From assembly GCA_000715605.1 (NCBI GenBank), contig KL568611.1, positions 11,470 through 17,769 on the forward strand: 6,300 nt of DNA, given 5' to 3'. This stretch comes from Streptomyces speibonae (GTDB lineage: Bacteria; Actinomycetota; Actinomycetes; Streptomycetales; Streptomycetaceae). Positions 4,591 through 6,300 of this stretch are shown in pieces. The translations under genes and the position numbers were made by a program. How positions within the stretch are numbered: position 1 is the first letter of the stretch; each line of letters starts with the position of its first letter. A model generated the notes under the pieces. That model was not told the DNA's origin. It did not search any database and saw only the letters and a program-made list of their open reading frames with translations.

Positions 4591-6300
4591 TCAGCCCGCC
4601 CCGAGGGCGAACTGCTCGCGCAGCAGCGCCTCGTGGAGCCGCAGGGTGCGGCCGTCGGGCAGGGTCTCCAGGACCTGCACGCCGTCGTAGTTGAGGAGTT
4701 GCCGCAGGACGGCGGCGAAGCCGTCGGCCCGGGTGACGGGCATGCCGACGCGCTGGGCGAGCGCGGTCACGGGCAAGGTCCCGCCCGCGTCCAGGAGCGC
4801 GGCGAGTGCCTTGTGGACCTGCTCCTTCTGCGGCTTGCGCGCCAGGCCGCCGAGCTGCGCCTGGTACGTCTCCGAGTCGAGCAGCACCGTCGCCAGCGTC
4901 TCGGTGCGGGAGACGAGGGTCGGGGTGAGGAGAGCGTCGTCGTCCCCGGCCGTCAGCGCGACGTCGAACAGCGTGTCGTGCGTCCGGGCGACTTCCGCCT
5001 GCTCCTTCCTCACCCTGCTGGTCGGCTTCTTGAGGGCGGGAGCCGTTGCGGCCGCCCTCCGGGCGGCGTGCTCGTCCGGCAGCGGCGCCCGGCCGGCCTC
5101 CTCCGGAGCCCACCAGACCGGCCGCTGGTCGCCCAGCTCCCGCCATCCCCTGGGAGGCTCCGCGCCGAACGGCAGGAAGGCCAGCACCGGAATGGTGACC
5201 TCGGCGAGCGACGCTCCACCGTGGTAGCCGGCCTTGAGGGCGGTGTAGCGGGAGTCGGCGTCCCACAGGGCGACGACGGAGGCGCCGGGTTCGGGCCAGA
5301 CCACGCGCGGTCCGGACAGGGCGATCTCACGTTCGGCGAGCGGGCCGCGCCCGGGCAGGCGGTGGCGGGCGGAGGCGGGGTCGGCGGCGGGGTCGACCTT
5401 CGTGCCGTGCCGGTCCACGACGTGGCCGTGGTCGCTGGTGAGGAGGACCGCCATGCCCTGGTTGGCCGCGACCCGCAGCAGGTCGCGCAGGCCGGGCACG
5501 TCGTCGATCCGCCAGGCGCCGTCGCCGAGTTTCTGTTCCTTGGCGAGCCGGTCGTCGATGGCGTTGAGGACGACGGCGACGTGGGTTCTGCCGTCGGCCA
5601 GTGCCTCCGTCAGCTCCGGACCGAAGGTCTCACCCGCGGTCGCGGTGCGCAGGTCGTCCTTGTGGAACACGGCGGCCGGGGCCCCGCCCCACAGCTTCAG
5701 CGTGGGGAAGAGCCGCTTCTCGTCGGCCTGGGTGCCCTTCCTCAGGGTTCCTGTGAACAGCGAGGTGCGGGAGACGGCCGTCACGGTGGGCAGGGCGGCG
5801 GCCATCGCCCGGCGGTGTGGGGCACCGCCCTCGGGCAACGGGTCGAACTCGGCCCAGGAGTGCCGTAGTTCCTCACTGAGTTCGTTGGCGATGGCCGCGC
5901 TCATGCCGTCGAGGACGAGCAGCAGCACGCGTCGTTCTTCCTCGCGTTTCACGACCGGGCCCACCACCCGGTCGAGGAAGGTCTCGACGGTGAGCATGGA
6001 GCCGGGCGGGGTTCCGGCTTCCGTCCAGGCGGCCAGTGAGCGGGCGAAGGACGCGTCGATGGTCCGGCGGCGGTCCCGGACGCGGGTGCCGAGGGTGTCG
6101 TAGGCGGCCTTGAGGACGGGGTCCGGGTCTCCGCCTGCCTCGATGTGCTCCAGGGCGAGGTCCACCCAGCCGGTCTCGGCGATGTGCCGCTGCAGGGCGT
6201 CGGCGACGGTGGGGGCGTCGGAGGGCGGGTCGGTGGCCAGCCAGTGGGCGAGACGCCGTCCCATACGGGCACGTTCGATGCGGGCGGCCTCGTCCGGCTC
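4591..6300 (-). CDS. pglZ: BREX-2 phosphatase-domain protein PglZ, C-terminal 569 residues (runs off the right edge)
   Basis: The frame is open from the window edge to the TGA at 4593-4591, so the true start is upstream. The ATG at 6264 is internal. Full PglZ proteins of type 2 BREX are over 900 residues, so roughly the last 60% is present. Alkaline-phosphatase-superfamily motifs are visible (numbered from the edge): LLLVLDGMS, with the metal-site DGMS at 131-134 (nt 5910-5899); then [27 protein letters not shown], and LLTSDHGHV, with SDHGHV at 289-294 (nt 5436-5419). [13 protein letters not shown] closes the domain. A basic Ala-rich linker follows, then a C-terminal segment (about 497-560) that looks like a winged helix ([35 protein letters not shown]). 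PglZ is a core protein of all BREX systems, needed for phage resistance, and is thought to act with the PglX methyltransferase complex. No motif is broken. The next minus-strand gene is brxD, but only after a 4-kb interruption. Confidence 0.92.
   Translation of the reverse strand, partial: EPDEAARIERARMGRRLAHWLATDPPSDAPTVADALQRHIAETGWVDLALEHIEAGGDPDPVLKAAYDTLGTRVRDRRRTIDASFARSLAAWTEAGTPPGSMLTVETFLDRVVGPVVKREEERRVLLLVLDGMSAAIANELSEELRHSWAEFDPLPEGGAPHRRAMAAALPTVTAVSRTSLFTGTLRKGTQADEKRLFPTLKLWGGAPAAVFHKDDLRTATAGETFGPELTEALADGRTHVAVVLNAIDDRLAKEQKLGDGAWRIDDVPGLRDLLRVAANQGMAVLLTSDHGHVVDRHGTKVDPAADPASARHRLPGRGPLAEREIALSGPRVVWPEPGASVVALWDADSRYTALKAGYHGGASLAEVTIPVLAFLPFGAEPPRGWRELGDQRPVWWAPEEAGRAPLPDEHAARRAAATAPALKKPTSRVRKEQAEVARTHDTLFDVALTAGDDDALLTPTLVSRTETLATVLLDSETYQAQLGGLARKPQKEQVHKALAALLDAGGTLPVTALAQRVGMPVTRADGFAAVLRQLLNYDGVQVLETLPDGRTLRLHEALLREQFALGAG

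Noticed and set aside
4585..5868. Long plus-strand open frame opposite pglZ
   Set aside because: It overlaps the coding strand of a confidently identified pglZ, with repetitive Gly/Arg/Val composition and no family motif.
6229..6264. ATG at 6264 as the real start of pglZ
   Set aside because: The frame continues open upstream to the window edge ([12 protein letters not shown] before the Met), and PglZ proteins are much longer than 557 residues.

Overview
The window is very GC-rich, with codons ending almost always in G or C, GTG as well as ATG starts, and protein families typical of Streptomyces or a close actinobacterial relative. No rRNA, tRNA, CRISPR array, insertion sequence or integrase is visible.

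The two ends belong to a type 2 BREX (Pgl, phage growth limitation) locus transcribed right to left. The right end (4591-6300, minus) is the C-terminal part of pglZ, the alkaline-phosphatase-superfamily component of BREX. The left end (1-604, minus) is the start of brxD, the BREX-2 ATPase with a clear P-loop. In canonical type 2 BREX the order is pglW-pglX-pglY-pglZ-brxD-brxHI, so these two genes would normally be neighbours. Here about 4 kb of oppositely oriented DNA lies between them.

That interior segment holds three plus-strand genes. The first (770-1525) is a single-pass membrane protein with a cytoplasmic DUF4177 domain and an extracytoplasmic DUF4839 domain; it diverges from brxD. The next two form a tight operon with a 4-nt ATGA overlap. 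The first (1676-3493) is a 605-residue DUF262/DUF1524 protein of the GmrSD/BrxU type whose HNH catalytic histidines appear to be replaced by Arg-Gln. The second (3490-4542) is a 350-residue protein combining a CBS-domain pair with a C-terminal Swt1-like HEPN domain carrying an intact RNxxxH motif. A perfect 14-bp stem-loop separates this operon from the convergent pglZ end.

The most interesting reading is a two-gene nucleotide-sensing defence module nested inside a BREX-2 locus. In it the DUF262 protein may have lost its nuclease activity and become a sensor or adaptor, while the HEPN partner supplies the RNase effector. The families are recognised from motifs in the sequence; the functional coupling is inference.
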